This document shows, piece by piece, positions 33,026 through 44,328 of a stretch of DNA of 64,000 nucleotides (positions within the stretch are counted from its first letter, which is position 1; each line of letters opens with the position of its first letter). The notes beneath the pieces were generated by a model. It made no database searches, was not told the origin of the DNA, and worked only from the letters and a program-made list of their open reading frames with translations. The stretch is from assembly GCA_022578605.1 (NCBI GenBank), contig MU394052.1:558001-622000 (forward strand), written 5' to 3'. A program made the position numbers and the translations under genes. The stretch is from Camillea tinctor. Lineage: Eukaryota; Ascomycota; Sordariomycetes; Xylariales; Xylariaceae.

Positions 33026-34768
33026 GACTGCTTAATATTTCGTAGACACCAGAATTAATGATAGAGAGAGTGAGAGTGAGAAAACAGGAATAAAGAAAAG
33101 ATTATTGAGGAGCAAGCTCCGTGCCGTGATGTATGTAGTGCGCCAGGTCCAAGATCTGCTGGGGCTTTGTTGTAGCTCCTTAACAACACAGACAGGCACT
33201 TTGTAGAAGAATAGAGGGAGAAGAATGGGTCACAACAATAGATGGATGCGATGCCCCTCATGCAATATCTTTACTAGGAAAGATACCAAGTCTTGAGATA
33301 TTCTGGATGACTTCTGCAAACTCCGTCGCAAACTGCTAAAGTTGCCACGAGCTTTATCCGACGATGTCAGGCAAATTGTAAATTCTGGGAGTCTTCAATG
33401 CATTATCCTCCTCCCCCAGCTTATCCTTCTGCCGCGAGCAAATAATAAAATATTTCTCCCTTGTTTCTTTTCTTCTCTTCTTCTTCTTCTTCTTCTTCTT
33501 CTTCTTTCTTCTTCTTTTTTTTTCTTCTTGTCTTCTCTCGTCTTTTGTTCTTTGATTCCCTGTTTTAAAGCAACTACAGAATATTCCGCGAGGTCACGAA
33601 AAGAATTTGTGGTCGCGACTACGACAACGAACGCGAGGAAGGATGACCGATGCTGCTAGGTAATAGGAGTAATAGTCGAAAGAGGCACGCCAAACAAGCA
33701 GCAATGCGTGGATCGAACAAGTCGTGAGGGCCTTCGGGCATAGGAAGAAAGAATGTCGCGAGTGAATGGAAAAAAAAGAATGGATCGATCTGATGCTGGT
33801 GGTTAGGTGTGCAACGTCGAATTCAAAAGCGAAGCATAGTAATTGTGGATGATGAAAAAGAAGAAGAAGAAAAAACAAGAAAAAAATTGCAATGTTGATA
33901 TGGAAATTCGTAGCCCTCGAGTGGTTTAGTAGTAAGTAGTAAAGTAGTAGCATGAGCAGGTAGTGGTAGATGAGCAAAGTAAAGGTTATTAATCCAGTCC
34001 TAGTAAGTTTGAAGTCTACTCCCAGTACAGGTCGCAATGCAGAAGCCGGCGTCGGAAGAAATCCACCGTGCGGCTAAACCAGAAAAGGGTCACGTGCTCA
34101 ATTGGGTCTAAGTACTATGTACCTAGGTAGTACTATGTAGGTATGCAGCTGCGTACCTTCCACTATCCATTATCCATTAACCACACAGCTACACTCTGCT
34201 TCTACCATTCACCTTCCTTCCCAACTTAAATCAAGTCACAACATAGTACCTATGAATGATTTAGGTATTTAACTAAAACTGATTCATATTACGGGGATTA
34301 TTAGGTACCTCTTATTACTACTACCCCCCTCCTTGCCCCTTTTTAGCGGAATATCCAAGTCTATTGTTACATGAGCAACCACAGGTATATCTGCAAATCT
34401 AAAGAAACGCTATCGTTTGCAAGATATCTTCATTGCCATTTGATGGATCTAAAGTATCTAAAAAAGAAGTATATATGAACTAATCCATGTCGCTGGTGGT
34501 AGTTTACCCAGAAATGATGGAATGAATATTAAATAAACCAAAGCAAGTGCAAGACCAAAATCAAATATCGCTTTCCTTCACTAGGGTATAATATGAATCC
34601 CCCAATGCCTTAACCAAACGCCGGCCCCCTTCGAATTTTATTTTATTTTACGGGTTTGACCCCCTTTTCCCTCTGTGCGAAACGAACGCCACGCTTTACC
34701 AACACTTAAGATACTACCGACTGCCCGTCATATCCTGATCGTGCCATATCATGGTCTTTTGTCTGGCT
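33026..34768. other. Intergenic region upstream of Pcf11
   Basis: It contains the Pcf11 promoter, a long TTC/CTT tract at 33471-33530 and a TACCTAGGTA palindrome at 34120, followed by AT-rich sequence that should include the 3'UTR of the four-TM gene. No credible coding frame was found; open frames in 33340-34040 are produced by the TTC repeat and its complement. Confidence 0.6.
33471..33530. repeat. (TTC)n trinucleotide repeat
   Basis: About 15 TTC/TCT-phased units, interrupted by short T runs, lie upstream of Pcf11. Confidence 0.9.
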
Positions 34769-35683
34769 TTAGATTTTGTTTTCAGCAAAGCGATCAATGT
34801 GTGAAGCCTCCGAGTAGTGACTGAACTGGCGACCTGATTTGAAGGCGGGATGCATGACCGTAGGTGGTCGCTGTACTTCGGGGATGATAGGGCTTCTCCT
34901 GTCGTCGGGGCAATCATTGTTACAGCCCTGCTCGATATCTTGAGGAATGGGTCGGCTGATCTTGGGCTTCCTCTCCTTGGCGAAGGCCCAAATGCTAGTC
35001 CGTCTCCTGTCCTTGCGAATCGAGTTGCTTCTGTGGCTGCTGCTGTAGTCGTCGCGGTAGGAGACGTTCGACGTGATGGCACCGTTGTTTCTAATTTCAC
35101 GCGCACGAACGCCACTCTCCTTGTTGCGGAAGGCAAACGAGGCGAGAACGTTAAGGATGCCGAAAGCGAGGGAAATGATGCCGGCACCCATGATGACTTG
35201 CGCAACCTGCGAAGGCACCGAGTCGTCGGTGTAGGTGTCGTCGCTGAGAGCCCCAAGGAGGTGGCAGCCGATGAGGAACATGGAAATTCCGAGCCAGGAG
35301 AAGCCGCGGTTGGGGCCGAGAACTGGCCAGGTTTTCGCGATGAGCTCTTGTCCGGGACCAATACCTATCTCTGCGTAGGCAAGGACACCGGCGACGACCA
35401 GAACAAAGGCAAGGCTAACGTCGCCAAAGAACTGGTAGCCGTTAGGCATCTTGGCGAAGATGATCATGAGCATGCAAGCAATCATAGCGGCCACGAGCAC
35501 CGCGACGTTGCAGCCTCGAATGACCTGGAGGATAATGTAGGCATGGCCTTGGAAGCCAGACTGGCTCTTCTTTCCAAACATGGCTATGAATTTAGTGACC
35601 TCTAATGTCGTATCTCTAGGTGTGTATTTGTCAGTCTTCTGTTGTGTTGGCATGGTTTGAGATTTGGAAAAATGGGGTACCAA
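34769..35683 (-). CDS. Four-TM membrane protein, DUF7598-like
   Basis: A single exon codes for 304 residues from 35683; in-frame ATGs at 35653 and 35581 are alternatives. The last (MFGKKSQSGFQGHAYI) lies closest to the conserved core and may be the true start. Four membrane helices lie at about residues 57-78, 86-105, 128-146 and 160-184. Helix 1 opens with VIRGCNVAVLVAAM and helix 2 precedes an AEIG motif. This topology and spacing resemble the fungal DUF7598 family of integral membrane proteins, whose function is not known. The C-terminal 115 residues are cytosolic-looking, basic and Ser-rich (RKDRRR, HRSNSIRK), with a Pro-rich end. Family assignment is from memory of motifs and needs a profile search; the membrane topology is seen directly. 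Confidence 0.75.
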   Translation of the reverse strand: MVPHFSKSQTMPTQQKTDKYTPRDTTLEVTKFIAMFGKKSQSGFQGHAYIILQVIRGCNVAVLVAAMIACMLMIIFAKMPNGYQFFGDVSLAFVLVVAGVLAYAEIGIGPGQELIAKTWPVLGPNRGFSWLGISMFLIGCHLLGALSDDTYTDDSVPSQVAQVIMGAGIISLAFGILNVLASFAFRNKESGVRAREIRNNGAITSNVSYRDDYSSSHRSNSIRKDRRRTSIWAFAKERKPKISRPIPQDIEQGCNNDCPDDRRSPIIPEVQRPPTVMHPAFKSGRQFSHYSEASHIDRFAENKI

Positions 35684-35858
35684 CGGTTAGGAACTGCCTG
35701 CAGCTTAAGTCGAATAAACGTTTTGTCTAAGGATTATTTCTTGGGTTTTCTTCTTCTCGAGTTGATGAATGATATTATGGATCCGACTAGCAGATCTTGA
35801 ATAACTAAGCTGAATGACGGTAGAAGCGAAAAAAAAATGAATTAAGAATGGAAGGTGA

Positions 35859-35889
<31 letters not shown>

Positions 35890-38045
35890 GAAGACGGCTG
35901 TGCTACTCGGTCAGTTTGTACATTTTTATAAAATGTTGGAACAATAGAATAAGGGAAGAAGGGAAATCTTACATTGTTCTAGCCCATCAAGGACGACAAA
36001 GTCGTAGTCATGCGCAAAGAAAAATGAACAAAGAAACAACTGCTCAACAGACAGACCGGCGCCTCTTGTGCTTTAAGAGATATGTAGGAGAGTTCGAAGG
36101 GGAAGAGAAAGGGAGAGAGAGAAAATCAGAAAGAGAAAAAAAAACCATGTGACAGGGAATAGGATCAATTCGAGGTACATAGAAGGTAGCAAGCAAACCC
36201 TAACATATCATCCCGCATCGGGGCAGTCTCCCAGATGTTTCGCATTAAACATTCACTTCTCATGGCCTAACAGCCAATAGATCTACTTCGGCGCGAATAG
36301 TCTCAAGCTCCCAGTTGAAGCCTGAGAAAGACCCTGTCCAGTCCTGCAGGGAGGTCTTTGAAGCCATTGGCAACTGAGAGCGCGCAGGCCTCGGGAACGG
36401 GCCATGCAGGAATAGCTCCTGCTCTTGATGATACCATGGGTTATACCGTACATAGTAGACCTGTTCACGAAGAGAGCGAGAAGAGTTCCTTTGGTAGTGG
36501 AGTAAGTTAATCTATGATTTGCTTCCCGATACTTGACTGACTGTACTATGTAGATGGTATTTCACTAAACAGCCGTGAGTGTTGTTGAGGCGAATCATAA
36601 GCGCGCATTAGACATCAACGACACTGTTCTGCAGCAAGTCACCTGGACCAATCAGGAATTACGAGATCTGGTCTTGGGTGGGAGCGCGATTGGCTGTGAG
36701 TTAACAACCTTTGTTTCAGTCTACACTAGTCAGTCAACCAACCAACCAGAGGTTCCGCTTGATGCTTTGTATTATTTGAGGTACATTGTGAGTTTTAAAA
36801 AGGGCAAAAAGTACAAGTCTAGGTTCAACTTGAACAAAGCTGCAGACTTTCTAATGTACATACTGCAAATGATCCTTAAATAATTTCGCGTTCCAGATCA
36901 AGATGCATATATCCTTTGAGATATTCGGCAGCTTCCCGTATGCAACTTGCCCGAGTTTAGCGGGGTGCCAGGAAATAAAGAAAGGTAGAGGGCAAAGAAG
37001 AAGAAGAAGAAAAGGAGAGAAGAGATATTAGTACCATCTACACTTCTTCACACTTGAAACCATGTAATACTTTCATGATGGATGTATTGAATCTATGTAT
37101 TGTACATATGGTTGTTGATGGGTTTACTTTTGGTAGGTGAGCATTGATTTGGCCGTGTGTTATCACATGCATGTGATAAAACCTTGATCATTGATGGGAA
37201 TTGCAAAGGGGGACAAAGCATTTGTTCGCTACACCAATGTTATAGTTGGCATACTATGTTGATGCACAATGCAATGTTCTCCCTTTCTCTTAGGTACATA
37301 TTCACCAAGGTAGTAATGTACTATGTAGACTTACATGTTACATCAGATATAGCTATCTGTACATTTATCAAGTACCTCATACGCCCTTGTTTGCATTGCT
37401 GCTGTATATGACGCCAAAGGCAGTACTGATAGAAGGGACACAAAAAGTCAAAAATGATATTTGCTAATCGCCTGGTGACTCCAGTTCCATGTTCTTAGGT
37501 TTCCTCTTCGTCTCACAGGGCTTGTGTACGTGAAGCGTGTAACCTTTCATAGTGTTGTACACTGCGCTAACATCGCTAGAATGCATGTGGAATCGATCTA
37601 TTCATAGCTTGCAGATAGGTCCTTGGCTCACTTTCTTCTAGTGTATTCTTTTTTCCCACCCGACTGCTGATCAGAAGAGAAAAAAAGAGCACTTTAGCCC
37701 CAGCGCCTAATTTGATTGGTCTAGAATGCACCCCGCTAGCGGGTTGACGCGCTAACACAGCCTCACCATGGGAATTTATTACTTGGCTTTCTGTTGCTGC
37801 AAGCAGCCTCTCTTTCTCATCTCCGACACTTTAATTATTTTTTAACCCTTCCCCCCCTACCATACTCTAACACTCTCTTCCTCTACCCATTTCAAACTCC
37901 CAAGCAGAAAAAAAAGAAAAAAGAAAAACACCCCTAGAAACGTCGACTGGCGACTAAATAGACCACGATTTAGCCGCGACCGCGTCCTTCACGTTTGATC
38001 AAGCGCTCTATCTATCTCCCCTTTCATTTCCTACTCTAGGCAAAA
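35684..38045. other. Intergenic region between the four-TM gene and SERF gene
   Basis: A (GA)14 tract at 35863-35890 lies in the promoter of the minus-strand gene. An 84-codon stop-free minus-strand frame at 36260-36511 reads protein-like but lacks a start. Further right the sequence is AT-rich, then C/T-rich (37840-38040) as expected for the leader of the SERF gene. Confidence 0.5.
35863..35890. repeat. (GA)n microsatellite
   Basis: About 14 uninterrupted GA units, upstream of the four-TM gene. Confidence 0.93.
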
Positions 38046-38776
38046 ATGGCCCGCGGTAACCAGCGTGAGAAGGCGCGTGAGAAGAACCTCAAGGCCCAGG
38101 CCTCTCAGGTAAGAAGAATACCATGATCCGATGCACTCTGTCAGTCCACGGAGTTGGGAGGTTCGGATATTTGATTTCATCTTATCTCTACTCTTGTCGT
38201 CGCCACCGTCTGGGGTTGGCCCTCTCTTGCTGATCTAACAGAGGAGGGCCAGGAGTGCGGGAGAGAGAGAGAGCGCTTGCGTGGCATGAACGGTCTCATG
38301 ACGATGAAGCCATCTGTCGGTAACCGCTAGGCGCCCATCCACTCGCTCGGTTCTCCCCTCTCCACCCACATGTGCTCCCAAGTATCCCGTGCGCTAGACG
38401 AGTCTTTTCCCTGTGAGATGACCCGGAGCAATATGATGACAAGAGGAGAAAAGAAAGAGATAGAAAAATAAGCACATAGGGGGCTTTGTATTCCTTCTTG
38501 AGTGATGCCTGATATATTCAAACACGTGGAGACATACTGACCACCTAACACTTGGCTTCGGGTACAGAAAAGCAAGAACGCCAAGAGCGGTACCGAGATG
38601 GCTCGCGATAAGGAGGCTCTCGCCGAGATGATGCGGAAGAAGCAGGCTGCTGGTAAGCTTACCCCAACGTTCCCGATCACGTTCATCCTATATCCAATCT
38701 ATCTGGCGACACAAGGCTGACATGTGGTCTCTTGTGCAACACAGCCGATGCGAAGAAAGCTTCTGGTGGGAAGTAG
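38046..38776 (+). CDS. SERF/4F5-family small basic protein
   Basis: Three exons (38046-38108, 38568-38652, 38745-38776) encode only 59 residues. Exon 1 gives MARGNQREKAREKNLKAQ, the hallmark N-terminus of the 4F5/SERF family. Exon 2 gives the Lys/Ala-rich helix (ALAEMMRKKQAA) and exon 3 the tail DAKKASGGK. All donors are GTAAG and the acceptors are ACAG, and the frame is preserved across both junctions. Members are small, highly charged, disordered proteins that bind amyloidogenic proteins and nucleic acid; fission and budding yeast have equivalents. The protein is probably nuclear or cytosolic. Odd feature: the 459-nt first intron is more than twice the length of the whole coding sequence and is the longest in the window. 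It contains a strong hairpin and box C/D-like motifs. Confidence 0.93.
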
Positions 38777-39435
38777 TGCGAATGATTGAGTTCTACACTT
38801 TCGAACGAGCTCGACATCGTCTGCGTGGACACCGCATCTCGAGGAGCTGTCCCTGGAAGGAGGGCGGGTTTTCTCCCTTTTGTTTTATGATATTATGAAG
38901 TAGGATGTTTTCTTGAGCGAGATTAGGGGAGGGGGTTTAAAGGCGTGTTTAGGCGTGCTAGGCTTTCTATAACTTCGTTCAATCAAGCACAATATATTGA
39001 CTACTCCGCCGTATTCGAGTCGTGCTACCCAGCTAGCTTAAGTGATCACTGACTGGATTTCTCATCCTGTCAAATTGGATTAGGATTACAACAACGCCAG
39101 CAAGCACATCTGATATATAAACCAGTGAGGGACATGGATATTGTTTATATATTCATTCATTCAATGACCTATTAGTTGCAATCCAGAAAATACGATCCAG
39201 TCATATATATAATAACCCATAACCTCCAATGCCGGTTGGTTTCAGGGGGGGTGTTGAGGGGGAAAATACAAAAAAGTCTATCATTCAGGCGACACGCGTG
39301 ACCCCCCGAAAATATAGAGGTTTTAACGAAAAAACATCTAGAAACCACCATAATGGTATCACATTCCTCGACTCCCGAGAGAGAAAAAAATACAAGCATG
39401 AAATTAAAAACCACATCCCCTAACGTCTACTAAAA
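38777..39435. other. Convergent intergenic region
   Basis: It contains the 3'UTRs of the SERF gene and of the cupredoxin gene. No coding frame of interest was seen. Confidence 0.6.
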
Positions 39436-40512
39436 TTAAACAGTTTCCATCATGCTTGAGGGAAGGCCACCTATAACGCTTTCGTTAGTTTGAGCCAATG
39501 TTCCAGAGAGAAAAGGGAGGTGGTATAAGAAAAGGTTACTAACCTGCGATGCCGCCAAAGTTACCAAGACCCTGGGCAGCGACAGCCGGGAAGCTGCCGG
39601 CGCCGCAGGTAACGGCACAGACGCAGGCACCGGTCTGGATCGCACCAGCGCCGGTAAGAATGTTGGAAGCTTGGGCTTCACCACCGGCTGCGACGGCGGT
39701 GGAAGAAGCAGCGGCCTCGGCACCGGCAGCAGCAGACGCGGTGGCGTTGCCAGTGATGGCGCTGCCGGCGCCCTGACCCTTCTGTGCGATGGCGGCGGCT
39801 TGGAATATGGCCTGGCTCTTCTCGGCGGTAGGGTTGATGGAGAAGACCATACCCTTACCGCAGTGGCCCATCTGCTTGCAGTAGAACCCTGAACAGAAGA
39901 GTCGTTAGTTATTGCTATACGAGCTAGGAACTTGTTTCGTTGGTGGCACTATAACTTACAGAGGGGCTCCGTGGTCATGACTTGCATGGCAACCTGGGGA
40001 GGCGGGGAGACGGAGTTGCTAGGGTTGGGCTGGAAGCCAGAGTCCATACCACCGGCCATGGGGTCGCAAGGAGTGGCGAACGTGGACTGGGTGACGGTGT
40101 GGTTCTGGCTCTCGAAGTTGAAGACGACCATGTCGCCGACGTTGGCCTGGATCTCAGCCGGCGTGTAGACAAGACCAGCGGCACCTCCAACGGTGACGGT
40201 GTGGGTGGCCATGGCACCGACAGCCGCGCTGGCGGACGCAATCGCAGTAGCACCGGCGGTGACGGTCTGCGTCACGGTAACTTGCTGATTCAATGTCGTG
40301 GTGGCAGCGTTGTTTCCGGGGTTGGCCCAGATGATGATAACTTGAGTCGAACCAACGGCGGCGATAGCTCCGAGCTCAGCAGCGATACCAGCACCTGCGG
40401 CACCTCCAACATTCTTCAGGTGACCGTTCCGGCGCAGGGGATAGCTGTTGTGGGTTGCCTTCGCGAGAGCCAGAGGGGCAAGAGCCACGGAGAGAGCTGC
40501 AGTGAACTTCAT
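39436..40512 (-). CDS. Secreted cupredoxin (extracellular serine-rich-protein type)
   Basis: Three exons (40512-39960, 39888-39544, 39470-39436) give 310 residues. Residues 1-18 form a signal peptide (MKFTAALSVALAPLALA). A cupredoxin domain spans about 105-205. VTVGGAAGLVYTPAEIQANVGDMV leads to a first Cu ligand, His138 (NHTV). FATPCDPM follows, then the ligand loop W-F-Y-C-K-Q-M-G-H-C-G-K-G-M: Cys188, His193 and Met198 complete a type 1 copper site. The rest is Ala/Gly-rich (QAAAIAQKGQGAGSAI, ATASAAAGAEAAASS) and ends in a short hydrophilic peptide, so a GPI signal is not evident. Fungal homologues are cell-wall or secreted blue-copper-like proteins of poorly known role, sometimes stress or development related. 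The last exon codes only 11 residues and depends on the TATAG acceptor at 39471. Confidence 0.88.
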
Positions 40513-42795
40513 GGTGATTTTTTAGTTGGTGATTTATTAAATCGTTAAAAAACGTGTCGTCGAATTAGGTATTTTCCTGAATGACCGAACCGAACCTGGC
40601 AATAGAAGCACTTGAATGGCGAGGGCCTGCTCGTGACGAATGAAATAATGAATGAGACGAAAAAAAGCACTGAAGAAAAAAGAGCGAACACACGGCAAGT
40701 TGTTTGAAGTGTAAAAGGATGGAAGAGAAACAACCCACCTTCGAGGCCTGGGACGAAGGGGACCTTATTGTTTAAATCGAGCATGATGATCGAGGACCGG
40801 AATGGCTCAGGTAAGCCATCTGGGATCTCGCTCTCTGCCTCCTGGACTAGGAGCTGGACTCGAAACATGACGAGAAAATCTTCCGTGCAGGAATACGCAG
40901 CTAGGATCTCTCTTTCGGGGGTCGTGGCGTCCGATCACGACCCTGCAGACAGGTCTGGGCATCGTCAATCACGCCCTGGTCATTTGCCTTATTCTGGATG
41001 GAGCAGCGCCCGAGGGGGAGCTCGTTGCGGCTCTAATAAGCAAGATGCGGCAGGTTTGAGCTTGGCCAGGGGGGCTTGATGTGACAGAATCGTCTCGGAT
41101 GGTGTTTTGGGCACCTTCGCTTAAACATGGGTTCAGGTGCGGTGGTGGACTTTGAAGGTCATAGCTCAATTTTCTTTGTCTTCATACTACAACTACGGAG
41201 TAGATTATCTATACAGAGACCCAAGAACATATCATGGATATTGGGTAAGGATCGTTATACCTAAGCAATGACTTTTTTGGTTTTATAATAAAACTTACGT
41301 GATGTCTTGATATTTCTTTGGCGAGATTGGTTCAGGAACTTCTATAAGGAACTTCTATATAGAATGGGATAAGAAAAAAAGATACTATAGTGTTGGGTAA
41401 GGTTAGAGTACCAAACCTAGTGTAAGAGAGATTGTACCGTAGGATCCAACCAAAAAGAATTGAGTTTCGCTAACCCACCCCTGCCCACCTCTGTCCACCT
41501 ATAGAACATCCCCCTGCTGAGGCTAACGCCGTTAAACTTCTTGAACTCCAAGTTTAACCCAGCAACGCTGGCAACTAAAGTAAGGTAATTAGCGCTCCGT
41601 TGCAGCATCCGGGGTCGTGCATGCTTGGGGGGGCGGGCGCCAAGTTTTGTATTCCTTTATTCCCTTACCCTTTTCACTGATATTGACATGGGATGGCAAG
41701 CAGAACGTCGCCGGATCGCCTTGCTTCCGCCGTCAATATGGTTTAGACTACCTAGCTGTTCAGGCACAGGGACAACGATTACAACGGTTAAACCCCCACC
41801 AGGGTTAAAATTAAAGCCTTCATATAAACCTCGTGGCCACCCCGACTTGTTTCTAGAGCACACCAATGTAGTATTCGTTGCGACCGCCAGCCAATACGGA
41901 CCCCTACATAGCGACGCCGTGCTTGGAGAGGGGGCACCGTCTAATGTTTCTTGGGTAGTCTCAGCATTCATCCATCCAGTTCATTTCGGCATCCTATAGC
42001 CAGAAACCTAGTAACGTCCTGGACTGGGCTTTTTTTTTTTTTTCTCGTATGCCTGTTTGATACGGGCAAAGCTCTTGTTTCCCATTATCTATCCTACCAT
42101 TACGTGTGGATGACTCTCCACAGGCTTGAAATTCCTGTTGTTCATGACACACCCTGCAGACACCCAGAGGAAGAAAAAAGAGGGAGGCCTCTCAGATAAG
42201 CAATGGGGTTATTTTGTAAAGGAAAAGGTAATGCGTGTTTATGATATGGTCGTGTACTCGGTTTCACGTTCACCGTGTTTGAGTACTCCGACAAACTCAT
42301 GATTTTACGTCCTGACTAACCTAGTAGTATGTATCAATAGATTTAAAGGATTTGATGGGTAGATTTAGCGTAATGCTATTACTGATTGTATTTTCTGGTT
42401 CATATCTCATAGAACCAAGCTTAGCTAGTCTATGGTAATATCCATTATCACCATGCGTCAACTCTGGAGGTTCAATTTAATAGATTATAACCTTAAGAGC
42501 CTTGCAATCCTAATCCAGAACATTACCCCTATCACAACCTATCACCTACCAATCATCTAGATTGATCTCCTTTTTAGCTCCCGCCTTCTGCTGGAATTGA
42601 CACAGTAGCTCGCCGCAACCGCAAGTCTTTTTCGGCAAGGCGACGTCAATATCATGTGATGATGGAACAAATCTTGTTACAGATACTCCTAGGTTCGGTC
42701 GATCGGATGGGGAACCTAGACCTTTTCCTACCAGGGTTCCTAGAACAGCCTTATCGACCTGTGGTATTTGCAAATGCCTCTAGACCTTTTGGTCA
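40513..42795. other. Intergenic region between cupredoxin and SMN genes
   Basis: The left part is the cupredoxin promoter. Frames at 41600-42000 are short, overlap on both strands and match nothing known. At 42546-42776 the minus strand carries a stop-free frame ending in a Cys-rich KTCGCGELLC motif and NLDDW, directly downstream of the SMN stop; it is treated as an orphan. Confidence 0.5.
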
Positions 42796-43632
42796 TCATT
42801 GCTTATTAGAATCTTCTTTCTGGCTGGTCGAGTCACGCTGGCCTTCATAATAGCCGGTGTAGTAGCCCGCGTAATACCAAGACATCAGGAGTCTCTTGAG
42901 GCCCTCATCCCGAACTGCAACATACTTAGTTAGCCAAGCCATTTACACACAGAAACGAAACATCCAAAAGAGAACTCATTATAGACACGCACCTGAGCCA
43001 AGCAATCCCGCAGGTACGGGGCCGGGACCAAGACCATGCGGATGGCTGTGCTGGGTAGCTGGCGTTCCGCTTTCTGGTCTTCCATCCTGTACATGTTTCA
43101 TTAGAATCTTGGTAAGATCTCTGCCAAGAACCCCCGGTCCGCCGGGATTCTCCTCATGGATGGCGGCCGGCGGTGAACTTACAGGCGCTTCTTTTGCCTC
43201 TCCTCTCATTTCGGTATCTTCTTTGTCGACACCGGGATCTAGCGAGCTGTCGATCTCATCTGTGCTGCACTTGGCATCTGAACCATTTCTTTTTTATGAT
43301 CTTCACGTTAGAATACATATAGTCGTAGATCTTCGACGGAGAGATCATACGGGGGGTAAATGCCGTCGACAGGTGAGACTGAGGAGAGAACTAGGCCGCC
43401 GGGAACTGACTTACTGCTCAGGCTTGGACCGCAGGAGGTCCTCAACATTGCCGCCTTTCCGGTGGATGCTATGATATCTCTTGAACATGATGCGTGGTCA
43501 GCTCACCAAGCACAAGAGAAACACGGATATTCAGCATACCTTGTATTCCTCCAGCGCCTCGTTCCACGAATCTACGAGAGCCGAGTCATCCCAGATTTCG
43601 TCGTGGGTCAGCTTCCCTTCGTCAGAAGCCAT
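42796..43632 (-). CDS. Survival motor neuron (SMN) homologue
   Basis: Five small exons (43632-43540, 43479-43415, 43264-43183, 43086-42993, 42914-42796) give 150 residues. The N-terminus HDEIWDDSALVDSWNEALEEYKRYHSIH is the Gemin2-binding helix region, very like fission yeast Smn1. The middle is acidic and then Pro/Gly-rich. The C-terminus has the YG-box oligomerisation helix (RLLMSWYYAGYYTGYYEGQ, about 118-136), ending KEDSNKQ. There is no Tudor domain, as in other fungal SMN proteins. It functions in the SMN complex for spliceosomal snRNP assembly. Exon 3 begins at a GTGCAG acceptor (43265), chosen because it is the one that restores the frame; this junction is the least certain. Intron 3 (43087-43182, 96 nt) is a stop-free multiple of three, with a strong GTAAGT donor and CTAATGA branch. 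Confidence 0.88.
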
Positions 43633-44328
43633 TGTATCCAGATAATGCAGTATATCGGATATATGGAATGGCAGAGGCGGGGAGTATGTAGGGCGAGGTA
43701 GGAATAAAGCAAGATGCCAACCACCTGGTCAGATTTAGTTGCTGGCTGAGATGTGTTTTGGAGCTTTCTATGTAGGCATGTCCATATATGTGTACATGCT
43801 CCCCCGTTTTTTAAAAAAGGTTGGCACAGTGCACATGTCCCAAGCTTCATTTGAACTTGAACAGTTTTTGACTACCTACGCCTAGAATATTCAATTAGAC
43901 GAAGTATCTACGTATATTAAATTCCTTTCATTTTAATCTTGAGTTTTGAATAACTAGTAGAAAACCTAGTATCTACGTATGTACTTAGGCGCCTAATGCT
44001 GGCAGTAAACACCATGTGCATTCATCAAGCATAAGTATTATACTTCGACGTAGCGTAGTGTTACCTATGGCTGCTGGCTAAGTGGGATGGATGCATTCTA
44101 GTGTAATGTATGCTAGTAGCATGTACCTGCTAGAGACCCAATTTTTAGAGAGTGTGGAGCTCTTACATTTAGCTATCGGCCTATCAAGAGAGCTCTTGTC
44201 TTTCACCGCCAAAATTTTAAACGGCAGAATTCCATGCGCAACTAAGAAAAACTTATTCTGCAGTCCCTCGTCGCACTTAAGAAGAGTAAAACCAACTGTT
44301 CAGTATCATAGACAAAAACTGCTTAAAA
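43633..44328. promoter_or_regulatory. Bidirectional promoter region, SMN / Nop15
   Basis: Nearly 700 bp separate the divergent SMN (minus) and Nop15 (plus) start codons. It is AT-rich, with no known binding site recognised by eye. Shared promoters of RNA-processing genes are common in fungi, so co-expression is plausible. Confidence 0.5.

Noticed and set aside
33342..34037. Leu/Ser- and Phe/Leu-rich frames near the TTC repeat
   Set aside because: They are translations of the TTC/GAA microsatellite and AT-rich flanks.
34714..35605. Two frames overlapping the four-TM gene
   Set aside because: One is a shifted-frame and one an antisense image of the membrane protein.
36575..36883. 102-codon plus-strand frame (DINDTVLQQVTWTNQE)
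   Set aside because: It starts at GTG with no upstream ATG or clear acceptor and matches no family I know. It could be revisited if transcripts are found.
40545..41079. Frames in the cupredoxin promoter
   Set aside because: No conserved motif, both strands open, no good start context.
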